A stretch of 38,819 bases of DNA, taken from Alphaproteobacteria bacterium (lineage in GTDB: Bacteria > Pseudomonadota > Alphaproteobacteria > Rhizobiales > Amorphaceae). The stretch covers positions 1 through 38,819 of the forward strand of contig JAUIJH010000031.1 in NCBI GenBank assembly GCA_030431335.1. The letters run 5' to 3'. The notes under the pieces are model-generated. The model had not been told where the DNA came from. It saw nothing but the letters and a program-made list of their open reading frames with translations, and did no database searches. The first letter of the stretch is position 1, and each line of letters opens with the position of its first letter. The position numbers and the translations under genes are program-made. Of the stretch, positions 8,723 to 16,586 are shown piece after piece.

Positions 8723-9667
8723 ATGAGCAAAACGACTCTGTCGGAAGCTGGGGCGGCAATTGCCGCCCCAGACACGCCGACGCCGCGCACATTCAAACGT
8801 CGCAGCAAGCGGATGAAAGCCGCCTTGCCGTACCTTCTGGTGGCACCGGCGGTCATCTATCTGCTGGGGATTACGTTTTATCCCGGCATCTATGCAATCA
8901 CGCAAAGTTTCTACGAGGTAAAATTCGGCCCGTGGAAACCTGTCGGCTGGGCCAACTACGCCAAGTTGTGGAATGATCATCAGTTCTGGCAGGCGCTTTG
9001 GAATACGTTCATCATCGGTGCGATTTCATTGACGTTGCAATGTCTGATCGCCCTGGCACTTGCCTTCTACGCCTACCGCGACCCGTGGGTGAAAGGCTGG
9101 CGGATCATCTTCCTGATCCCGATGCTGTTCATGCCATCGGCGGTGGCCTTCATCTACAAGCTGATGTTTCTGGATGGACGGGTTTTCTCGGATATCCTGA
9201 TCCGGCTCGGTCTGATCGAGACCAATCTGGCAATCCAGTCATCGGTCTGGGGCAGCCGCGCGCTGCTGATCCTTGCGGATGTCTGGCAGTGGACCCCGTT
9301 CCTGTTCATCATCTTCGTGGCCGGTCTGCAAAGTCAGGACGAAGAGGTCGAAGAGGCCGCACGCCTCGATGGCGCATCGTGGTATGCGATCTTCTGGAAT
9401 ATCTCCTTGCCGATCATGAAGCCGATCATCGCTGTCGCGCTGATACTCCGCGCAATCGACATCACCACGATGTTCACGAACGTCTTTATCATTACCAAGG
9501 GCGGGCCCGCCTTCGGGACCGAAACGATCAGCTATTTCATCTACCGGACCGGGTTCAAGTTCTTCAACTTCGGCTATGCCTCTGCGGCGTCGGTCATCAT
9601 GTTGATCCTCACAATCATCATCGCGCAGTTCGTTGTGAAGCGCGCCTTCGTGTCGGCGAGGACCTGA
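8723..9667 (+). CDS. Carbohydrate ABC transporter permease (MalF/UgpA type)
   Basis: This is an inner-membrane permease subunit of 314 aa with six hydrophobic segments, beginning with LPYLLVAPAVIYLLGITFYP near residues 33-52. The cytoplasmic EAA loop that docks onto the ATPase reads EAARLDGASWYAIFWNISLP, about residues 211-230. The N-terminal tail of about 30 residues is polar and basic. It lies 38 bp after the binding-protein gene and is followed by the second permease gene after 3 bp, consistent with one transcript. Confidence 0.94.
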   Translation: MSKTTLSEAGAAIAAPDTPTPRTFKRRSKRMKAALPYLLVAPAVIYLLGITFYPGIYAITQSFYEVKFGPWKPVGWANYAKLWNDHQFWQALWNTFIIGAISLTLQCLIALALAFYAYRDPWVKGWRIIFLIPMLFMPSAVAFIYKLMFLDGRVFSDILIRLGLIETNLAIQSSVWGSRALLILADVWQWTPFLFIIFVAGLQSQDEEVEEAARLDGASWYAIFWNISLPIMKPIIAVALILRAIDITTMFTNVFIITKGGPAFGTETISYFIYRTGFKFFNFGYASAASVIMLILTIIIAQFVVKRAFVSART

Positions 9668-9670
9668 TCC

Positions 9671-10516
9671 ATGGCATCCAACCGCAAGAAATCCCGCGGC
9701 GAAAGCCTGTTCCTGCGCTACCTGATCCTTGGCGGCTGGGCGCTGTTCTGTCTGGCGCCGGTGCTGTGGTTCCTGTCCATTGGTCTGCGCCCACGGACCG
9801 AGATCATCACGCCGCAGCCAATCTACATCCCGACCTTCAGCCTCGACGCATGGCACATGATCTGGGAAGACTGGCCGATGGGCAAATACCTGCGCAACTC
9901 GGTGGCTGCGATCATCGGGTCGGTCATCATTGATCTGGTGCTGGCGATCCCGGCGGCCTATTCGCTGTCGCGCTTCGAGTATAAAGGCCGCGACGATATC
10001 GGGTTCTATATCCTGTCCACCCGGATGATGGCCCCGGCTATCGTGGCCGTGCCGATTTTCTTCCTCTTCCGCAACATGGGGCTTCTGGACACGATCTGGG
10101 CGCTGATGTTGGTCTACGCCGCCATCAACCTGTCCTTCGTGACATGGATCATCCGGTCCTACATGCTGGACATCCCCAAGGAACTTGAGGACGCGGCCCG
10201 CACGGATGGGGCAGGGGAGATCCGCATCCTGTGGGAGATCATCATCCCGGCGATCCTGCCCGGCATCATCACCGCTTCGGTGATTGCGATGATCTTTGCA
10301 ATCAACGAATTCCTCTTCACTCTGCTGATCGCCTCGACCCCAGACGCCTACACAATGTCGGTGGCGCTGGCGAACTTCACGGGCGGATCGGACGGGGTCA
10401 TTTACAATGCAATCGCTCTGGTCGCCTTCCTGGCCTTCGTGCCGGTGTTCCTGGTTGTCGTGGCTATCCAGAAACACCTGTCACGCGGTCTGACCATGGG
10501 GGCCGTCAAAGGATAA
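9671..10516 (+). CDS. Carbohydrate ABC transporter permease (MalG/UgpE type)
   Basis: This is the second inner-membrane permease subunit, 281 aa, with about six membrane segments. Its EAA loop is EDAARTDGAGEIRILWEIII, about residues 175-195, followed by the usual IPAILPGIITASVI helix. It should pair with the 8723-9667 product to form the heterodimeric channel. It starts 3 bp after the previous stop and the ATPase gene begins 5 bp after it, so the four transporter genes form a tight operon. Confidence 0.94.
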   Translation: MASNRKKSRGESLFLRYLILGGWALFCLAPVLWFLSIGLRPRTEIITPQPIYIPTFSLDAWHMIWEDWPMGKYLRNSVAAIIGSVIIDLVLAIPAAYSLSRFEYKGRDDIGFYILSTRMMAPAIVAVPIFFLFRNMGLLDTIWALMLVYAAINLSFVTWIIRSYMLDIPKELEDAARTDGAGEIRILWEIIIPAILPGIITASVIAMIFAINEFLFTLLIASTPDAYTMSVALANFTGGSDGVIYNAIALVAFLAFVPVFLVVVAIQKHLSRGLTMGAVKG

Positions 10517-10521
10517 CGACA

Positions 10522-11574
10522 ATGGCACGTATCGAGCTGAACAACATTCAGAAGAAATGGGGCGCATTTTGGGGCGTCCGGGATGTGAACATCGACATCA
10601 AGGACGAGGAATTCGTGGTGTTCCTTGGCCCCTCCGGATGTGGCAAGACCACGACGATGCGCATGATCGCCGGGCTGGAAGAGCCAAACGAGGGCGAGAT
10701 CAAGATGGACGGCGAGGTCATGAATGACATCGACGCCCGTGATCGCGACGTGGCGATGGTGTTTCAGGGGTACGCGCTCTACCCGAATATGTCGATCTAC
10801 GAGAACATCCGGTTCCCGTTGCGTATGCGCGGGGTGCCCAAGGACCAGCATGACGGGTTGGTAAAGAAGGCCGCCGGTCTGGTGGAACTGACCGATTATC
10901 TGGATCGCAAGCCAAGTGCTTTGTCCGGCGGTCAACGCCAGCGCGCAGCGCTGGCCCGCGCGATCGTGCGCGAACCGCAGGTCTTTTTGATGGACGAACC
11001 TTTATCGAACCTTGATGCCAAGCTGCGTCAGGCGATGCGGGTCCAGATCAAGCATATTCAGCGCGCGCTCAAGATCACGACCGTTTACGTCACCCACGAC
11101 CAGATCGAAGCGATGACGTTGGCCGATCGGATCGTCATCATGCAATCGGGCATGATCCAGCAGATCGGGACGCCCGACGAAATCTATAATGATCCGACGA
11201 ATACCTTTGTGGCCAATTTCATTGGCTCTCCGCCGATGAACCTAATCGAAGGCACGCTTTCCGATGGAACCTTCGTTGCGGACGGAGTGCGCGTCACAGG
11301 GATAGAGTCGACAACAGAAGGCAAGGTGACTTTGGGCGTCCGTCCAGAGGACTGCACGGTCAGCGCCAGCACGGAGGCCGAACTCAATGGCACCGTCTAT
11401 GGCCTGGAGCCTACGGGTGATGTAACCTATCTGACGGTGAAAGCGGGCGACAAGCTGATCGAGGTAAAGGCAGACCGCACATACCGCGCAGATCTTGATG
11501 TGCCGGTGCAGGTGGCTTTCGATCCCGACAGAATTTACGTCTTCGATAGCGAAGACGGCAAACGAATTCAGTAA
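10522..11574 (+). CDS. MalK/UgpC-type ABC transporter ATP-binding protein
   Basis: This ATPase energises the importer and is complete at 350 aa. Walker A is GPSGCGKTT (36-44), the Q-loop lies in VFQGYALYPNM (80-90), the signature is LSGGQRQ (134-140), Walker B is FLMDEP (155-160), and the H-loop histidine is in THDQIEAMTLADRI near 190. The C-terminal third is a TOBE/OB regulatory domain with GVRPEDC. The reading frame is open further upstream to 10231, but that stretch lies inside the permease gene in another frame. The ATG at 10522 matches the family N-terminus (MARIELNNI). Confidence 0.95.
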   Translation: MARIELNNIQKKWGAFWGVRDVNIDIKDEEFVVFLGPSGCGKTTTMRMIAGLEEPNEGEIKMDGEVMNDIDARDRDVAMVFQGYALYPNMSIYENIRFPLRMRGVPKDQHDGLVKKAAGLVELTDYLDRKPSALSGGQRQRAALARAIVREPQVFLMDEPLSNLDAKLRQAMRVQIKHIQRALKITTVYVTHDQIEAMTLADRIVIMQSGMIQQIGTPDEIYNDPTNTFVANFIGSPPMNLIEGTLSDGTFVADGVRVTGIESTTEGKVTLGVRPEDCTVSASTEAELNGTVYGLEPTGDVTYLTVKAGDKLIEVKADRTYRADLDVPVQVAFDPDRIYVFDSEDGKRIQ

Positions 11575-11597
11575 GACGTGCCAAAGTGGAGACCACA

Positions 11598-11899
11598 ATG
11601 ACATTCGACTACACATCCATGGGGTTTCACACATTTGATGCGCTGTGCCGTCCGGCCACAACCCTTCCACCAAATGGCGAGACCTATTTCGTCGAAGAAA
11701 TCACGCTTGCAATGTCAGGCGCGGCGGGTTCGGCGGCAATCGTGGCGGCCAAACACGGGCTGACGGTCCAGGCCGTTGGGGGGGTCGGCGATGATCTTAT
11801 GGGCGACTGGGTGCTGCGCCGGATGGACGATTTCGGTATCGACAACAAGATGATGCAGCGCTGCAAAGGGGTCTCCACCTCGTCCAGCATCGTGCCGAT
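11598..11899 (+). pseudogene. PfkB-family sugar kinase, N-terminal third only, cut at the block junction
   Basis: These are the first 100 or so residues of a ribokinase-type carbohydrate kinase, usually about 300 aa. The conserved substrate-binding region is present: [16 protein letters not shown] near 38-53, [18 protein letters not shown] near 59-76, and [10 protein letters not shown] at 91-100. After that the frame loses all family resemblance and reads the complement of an ABC ATPase gene until a stop at 12005. The C-terminal ATP site and the catalytic GxGD aspartate are missing, so no active kinase can be made from this molecule. I chose the ATG at 11598, which has GTGGAG a few bases upstream; a GTG at 11586 is in frame. 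It is the fifth gene of the transporter operon and would phosphorylate the imported substrate. Confidence 0.85.
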
Positions 11900-12271
11900 G
11901 AGCCGGCGTGCCTCGCGGCGCCAGCCGAGCCCGCGGATCGCCGGGTGCGAGATGCGCGCGTTCTCGGCCACCGTCAGGTTGGGGCACAGCGACAGTTCCT
12001 GGTAGACGCAGCGCACCCCGTGCTGCATCGCCACCTGCGGCGCGTAACCCCGGCTCAACTCGGTGCCGGCAATGACGATGGTGCCCGAATCGGGCGCCAC
12101 GTTGCCGGTCAGCACGTTCATCAGGGTGGATTTGCCCGCCCCGTTGTGGCCCACGAGGCCGAGGCATTCGCCCGGCGCAAGGTCGAGCGTCACGCCGCGG
12201 AGCGCGCGAACGGCGCCGAAACTGCGTTCGACGCCGCTGAGCCGGACGATCGGGTCCGTGCCGTGTGGCAT
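11876..12271 (-). pseudogene. Sugar ABC transporter ATP-binding protein (RbsA/XylG type), N-terminal part only
   Basis: This is the first 130 residues or so of a two-domain monosaccharide ABC ATPase, normally about 500 aa. It shows Walker [18 protein letters not shown], the Q-loop [17 protein letters not shown], and continues sensibly to [11 protein letters not shown]. After V (forward 11876-11878) the frame reads the complement of the kinase gene and ends at 11684. The signature, Walker B and the whole second ATPase domain are missing. The ATG at 12271 lies 20 bp after the stop of the upstream sugar-binding protein gene on the same strand, so the two formed an operon whose remainder, probably with a permease, has been lost at the junction. 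Confidence 0.85.
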
Positions 12272-12290
12272 AGGCAAGGAACGCCTCGTT

Positions 12291-13307
12291 CTAGTTGCTC
12301 GCCCCGGCGATGACGGCCTTGGCCTCGTCGAGCGTGTAGACCACGTTGGCCACGCCGCCTTCCTCGGTGGTTTCGAGGTTTTCTTCCAGGTTGTCCTGGT
12401 CGATGCGCAGGAACGGCACGGTGAGGTCCTTGGGCACCTCGGCGCCGTCGAGGATCTGCTGGGCAACCCAGAAGGCGAGCGTGGAGACACCCGGCGCGAT
12501 GGAGACCGACATGGTCTCGTAGCCGTTGGCGTCCTTCTGCTCCTTCCACCAGGTCAGCTCGTCGTGGCGGTTGCCCATGACGATGATCGGCATGTCGCGG
12601 CCCGATGCGGCGATGGCCTGCGCGGCGCCGTAGCCGTCGCCGCCCTGGGTCACCACGCCCACGATGTCCGGCAGGCTCGGCAGCACGCCGGCGACCGCCT
12701 TCTGGGCCACGTCCTGCGCCCAGTTGCCGTGCACCGAGCCGACGATCTTGAAGTTGCCCGTCTCGGCGACGCCCTCGTGTATGCCGGCGGAAATCTCGTC
12801 GTCGACGAAGACGCCGGCGAGGCCGCGGATCTCCAAGAGGTTGCCGCCGTCGGGCAGCTTGTCGGCGAGGTAGAGCACCTCGTCCTTGCCCATCTGCTTG
12901 AAGTCGACCGCGATGCGCCAGGCGCACGGCTCGGTCACGATGCCGTCGAAGCTGACGACGACCACGCCGGCATCGCACGCTTCCTTGACCGCGCCGTTGA
13001 GGCCTTCCGGCGAGGCGGCGTTGAGGACGATGGCGTCGTAGCCCTGCAGGATGAGGTTCTGGATCTGCGCGGCCTGCTCCGTCACCTGGTTCTCGGCGGT
13101 GGTGAAGGGATCGGCCGAGGCGACGATCCCGTCCGCCACGGCCTGGCCGGTGACGTCCTCCCAGCTGCGCAGCATCGCCTGGCGCCACGAGTTGCCGGCA
13201 TAGTTGTTGGATAGGGCGATGTTCTTGCCCGACGTATCGGCCTGGGCGATGCCACCCGCCGCCACCGAGGCGATGAGGACAAGCGTCGTGCTCGCAAGTG
13301 TTTTCAT
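12291..13307 (-). CDS. Periplasmic sugar-binding protein (type I, Peripla_BP_4)
   Basis: This is a ribose/galactose-type periplasmic receptor for a sugar ABC importer, 338 aa. The signal peptide is residues 1-23 ([23 protein letters not shown]), with cleavage before DTSGKN. The mature part shows the type I alternating fold: [20 protein letters not shown] near 80-99 and [19 protein letters not shown] near 215-233. I chose the ATG at 13307 because GGAGG lies six to ten bases upstream; the frame is open to 13568 but that extension lacks a signal peptide. It belongs with the truncated ATPase downstream. The ligand is not predictable. Confidence 0.92.
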   Translation of the reverse strand: MKTLASTTLVLIASVAAGGIAQADTSGKNIALSNNYAGNSWRQAMLRSWEDVTGQAVADGIVASADPFTTAENQVTEQAAQIQNLILQGYDAIVLNAASPEGLNGAVKEACDAGVVVVSFDGIVTEPCAWRIAVDFKQMGKDEVLYLADKLPDGGNLLEIRGLAGVFVDDEISAGIHEGVAETGNFKIVGSVHGNWAQDVAQKAVAGVLPSLPDIVGVVTQGGDGYGAAQAIAASGRDMPIIVMGNRHDELTWWKEQKDANGYETMSVSIAPGVSTLAFWVAQQILDGAEVPKDLTVPFLRIDQDNLEENLETTEEGGVANVVYTLDEAKAVIAGASN

Positions 13308-13601
13308 TGGTTTCCTCCCTCCGCTTGTTTGGCAGTCTGCCGTCGTTGCGGTGACCGCTCCAAGCAAGGGGACACTAGAGAACGCTCGTTTCAAGCGAAA
13401 GAACCGACGTTGCCAACAGTCGCATTTCAATAGCCAGCGAGGCGTTGGCTTGGCCAATAGCTGATTGTTGGGCGCGATAGCGATGGTACGGCAAGGCGCA
13501 CTAAGGTTATAAAGGTGCGCATAAACAACAGGCTCACGCAGCGATCGCCGATGGGCCGGTGAGAACATGGCCCGTACGGAGCGAGCGACCGAGGTGCCGC
13601 G
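13308..13601. other. Divergent intergenic region, 294 bp
   Basis: This gap lies between the sugar-binding protein gene (-) and the TPR-glycosyltransferase gene (+). The part at 13370-13540 is less GC-rich than its flanks, as expected for promoters of both genes. I could not pick out a convincing -35/-10 pair or operator. Confidence 0.4.
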
Positions 13602-16343
13602 ATGCTCTTGTCGCGCGGCTTAGGGGGCATTGCGGCAATGAGCGACCAAGCCCGCGACACCGCAGCGCCGTCGCGGTTGGATTTGGGGCATCTCGACGCC
13701 CTCATCCGCGAGGGCAAGGCGGAACAGGCAAGGGCGGCGCTCACGGGCGCGGTTCCGGGGGAGATCGAGGAGGCGGCGCGTGAGCTGCGCCTGTCGCGCA
13801 TCGCCGCTCTCTTCGCCGAATTGGATGCGCGCGATCGCCACGCGGCCCGTGCCGCCCGGCTTTTGTCCGCGGGGACGGGCGACTCGCTGACCGGCTACGT
13901 GAATGCCGTGCTCAATATGCAGGACAGCCGCGCCGCGGTCGCCGAGATGGACGCGCTCGCCGCCCGCTTCGCCAGCCACGCCGAGCCGATATTCGGATTG
14001 GCTCGTCTAGCTGCGCGGACCGGCCGGCACGAAGAGGCGCTCGCCCACGCCGCCGACGGCCTCGCGTGCGACCCGCGCCACTGGCAGCTCCACCGCTTTC
14101 GCCTGCTGGAGCTGATCCGGCTCGGCCGCGACGACGAGATCGATGCCTGCGTCGATGCGATCCGCGCGGCATTCGGCGACGGCGAGGTGATGAGCAAAAC
14201 GCGCGAAATCCTTAAATCGCGTCCCGCGCGTCCTGCCGGGAGCAAGACCGCGCCCACCCCGAGGCCCGCTCCAGCGCCTGCCTCGGTGCCCACCAGAGCG
14301 CCCGTTGAGACGCCGGCGCCAACCCCTCGGGGCGACACGGTCGCCGATGTGCTGGCGCGCGCCAAAACTCTGGCGGACGCGGGCAAGCTCGAAGATGCCA
14401 TCGGGCTGGTCCGCAGCGTGGCCGGCCGGTTCGGCAACGACGTGCACCTCTGCCTTCTCGAAGGCGAACTGCGCGAGCAAAACGGCGATCTCGATGCCGC
14501 CCGGGCCGCTTTCGAGCGCGCCGCGTCGCTCAACCCGCAGAACCAGAGGGCGCGGATCCTGCTTTGCCGGCTGGCACTGCGGTGTCAGCGCAACGCCGAA
14601 GCGCTGGCCCACGCCGATGCGGCGGTCGCCATCGCGCCGACCTCCTCCCACTCCCACCTGGCCCGATGCGATGCGCTGGCCTCGCTCGACCGGCGCGAGG
14701 CGTTGGCGGAGGCGATCGCCACGTTTCTCGCCCTTTCGCCGGACGGGGGGCAGCTCGTGAGGGTGGCGCGGCACTGCGAGCGGCTCAACCTGGTGGAGCC
14801 GATGATCGAGGTGCTGCAGCAGGGTCTGCGCTGCAAGGTCCCTTCCGAGGCGATCGTCAACCACATCGTGAGCAAGGCGACTTCGCGCGTGCACCCGGAC
14901 ATTCTGGCGCGATGGATCGCCTCGTTGGCGCGGGTGCTGCCGTCCAAGCCGGTCAACCGGTTGAGCCGCCGAGAACTCTTCGAGGCGGGTCAGTACGCCG
15001 ACGTAGTGCGGCTGGTGCGGCAGATCCCCATGCGCGAGCGGGATTTCAGGGAAGCCGGCGACCTCTATGAGTCGCTGCTGGGCCTGCGCCGCTACCGCAT
15101 CGCCCAGCGCTACGTGGCGTTTGCGGCGCGGTATTGGCCGCTGCAGATGGTGCAGCGCCTGTTCATGCTGCATATCCGCTTCGGCGAGTTGCAAAAGGCG
15201 GCGGCGGTGCTGGATCGCGCGGAGCGGGGCCACCTGCTCGGCAGCGAGGTGCTGGCGGCGATGCATCACACGCTGGCGCTCCACAGTCGCGCCCCGGCCG
15301 ATCTGGTGACGCTCGCGCTGCAGTCGCCCGCGCCGGAGAGCTTGCTGGTCCACTCCCTGCGGTACGCTATCGGCGTCGGCGACATCGCTGCCGCACGCAA
15401 GGCGCTTCCATTGGTGCGGGGGCACAACCGCCAGCGAAAGCTGCATTGGCAAAGCACCTTGGAGGGGCAACTCTCGAACGAGATGACCCAACTTGCAGCG
15501 GTGCTGGGCGAGGAGACGATCGCCGACCTCGCCCACGCCAGCAACGACGTTCTCGCGCGCCACGTCATCGACAACAGCTGGTCGATTATCCTGGCCACGA
15601 TCTATCTGGCGCGGTTCGGCACGCGGCCGCCCGCCGAGGAGCGGGGCACGTCCATTGCGCGGGTCATCCACCAATACTGGGACGAGAGCCCGCCGCCGCC
15701 GGACATTTCAGAGCTGATGGCGAGCTGGGACGGCTATCGCGATTTCGACCACGCGGTCCTGTCCAAGCGCGATGCCATCCAATTCCTGCGGGTGGACTAT
15801 GGCGAGGAGTGGGTGAATGCGTTCCGCCTCGCCAACAATCCGGCCGAGGCGGCCGATTTCCTGCGCATGTGCCTGCTGGCCAAACGCGGCGGCGTGTGGA
15901 TCGACGCCGATGACGAGGCCGTCGGCAGCCTCGACAGGCTGATCCGGCCCGGCGATCAGCTTGTGGTGTTTCGTGAGCCGATCGGCGGGGCGGTCGCCAA
16001 CAATTTCGTGGCGGCGATACCGTCGCATCCCGTCCTCGTCAGCGCGGCGGCGCTTGCCAAGCGAACGTTGCTGGCCCGCTCCAGCGAATCGACCTGGGCC
16101 AAGACCGGACCGGGATTGCTGACGCGGGTGGTGGCCCAGTTCCTGGCCCAAACCGGCCGGACCGCCGACGTAACTCTGCACGAGCAATCTGTTTTACGGC
16201 GCGAGGTGGCAATCCATACCCCCCTCGCGCACAAACGAAGTGCAACCTACTGGAACGCCTCCAGCGCGACCGATCCGGTTCTCACCGAGCTCGTCAAGTC
16301 CCACATGGCCGTCCTGGGATCCGGCGAGCGCTCGGCTGAATGA
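13602..16343 (+). CDS. TPR-repeat protein fused to a GT32-type glycosyltransferase domain
   Basis: This is a large (913 aa) two-part protein. Residues about 25-680 are alpha-helical tetratricopeptide-like repeats, for example EDAIGLVRSVAGRFGNDVHL and GDLDAARAAFERAASLNPQN, with a Pro/Ala-rich linker near 205-245. From about 683 to 900 it resembles the DXD-containing sugar-binding (GT32) family: IARVIHQYWDES, NPAEAADFLRMCLLAKRGGVWIDADDEA. The IDADD near 766-770 is the putative metal and nucleotide-sugar site. The start at 13602 has GAGGTG five bases upstream; ATG 13638 is an alternative. It heads a run of glycan genes on the same strand, so a role in surface polysaccharide or protein glycosylation is likely. 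No signal peptide is evident. Confidence 0.8.
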   Translation: MLLSRGLGGIAAMSDQARDTAAPSRLDLGHLDALIREGKAEQARAALTGAVPGEIEEAARELRLSRIAALFAELDARDRHAARAARLLSAGTGDSLTGYVNAVLNMQDSRAAVAEMDALAARFASHAEPIFGLARLAARTGRHEEALAHAADGLACDPRHWQLHRFRLLELIRLGRDDEIDACVDAIRAAFGDGEVMSKTREILKSRPARPAGSKTAPTPRPAPAPASVPTRAPVETPAPTPRGDTVADVLARAKTLADAGKLEDAIGLVRSVAGRFGNDVHLCLLEGELREQNGDLDAARAAFERAASLNPQNQRARILLCRLALRCQRNAEALAHADAAVAIAPTSSHSHLARCDALASLDRREALAEAIATFLALSPDGGQLVRVARHCERLNLVEPMIEVLQQGLRCKVPSEAIVNHIVSKATSRVHPDILARWIASLARVLPSKPVNRLSRRELFEAGQYADVVRLVRQIPMRERDFREAGDLYESLLGLRRYRIAQRYVAFAARYWPLQMVQRLFMLHIRFGELQKAAAVLDRAERGHLLGSEVLAAMHHTLALHSRAPADLVTLALQSPAPESLLVHSLRYAIGVGDIAAARKALPLVRGHNRQRKLHWQSTLEGQLSNEMTQLAAVLGEETIADLAHASNDVLARHVIDNSWSIILATIYLARFGTRPPAEERGTSIARVIHQYWDESPPPPDISELMASWDGYRDFDHAVLSKRDAIQFLRVDYGEEWVNAFRLANNPAEAADFLRMCLLAKRGGVWIDADDEAVGSLDRLIRPGDQLVVFREPIGGAVANNFVAAIPSHPVLVSAAALAKRTLLARSSESTWAKTGPGLLTRVVAQFLAQTGRTADVTLHEQSVLRREVAIHTPLAHKRSATYWNASSATDPVLTELVKSHMAVLGSGERSAE

Positions 16344-16586
16344 GTGGTGCATGTCTGTGTGTGAGGTAACCATGGGACGAAAAAAATGGCATCCGTTTGG
16401 TCTTATTGTGCCATTTGATGGCGTCTGAGACGAAATCGGGTATCGTTGTGGTCACGGTGCGGCAGCCAAAGGCCGGTTGTCGCGAAGCGCGGAGCCAACT
16501 GGCGTTGAAAGAGTAAAACGATCGGAGAAACGGGTACGGGCTGAGAAATTCTTCGCCAGTATGCTCTAAGAATCAGAAACTGGACA
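16344..16586. other. Intergenic region, 243 bp, with an inverted repeat and a possible tiny ORF
   Basis: This gap between two glycan-cluster genes is less GC-rich than its flanks. It holds an 8-bp inverted repeat, AAATGGCA (16384-16391) / TGCCATTT (16409-16416). A tiny reading frame at 16372-16428 encodes 18 aa (MGRKKWHPFGLIVPFDGV) and has GAGG upstream of its ATG. There is no evidence that it is translated. Confidence 0.3.

Noticed and set aside
10231..10521. N-terminal extension of the MalK-type ATPase upstream of 10522
   Set aside because: That stretch is the permease gene in another frame and is not part of the ATPase family.
11598..12005. Reading the kinase N-terminus plus the following 35 residues as one 139-aa protein or gene fusion
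   Set aside because: The residues after the junction are the complement of ABC ATPase codons and have no family resemblance; it is a truncation and not a functional fusion.
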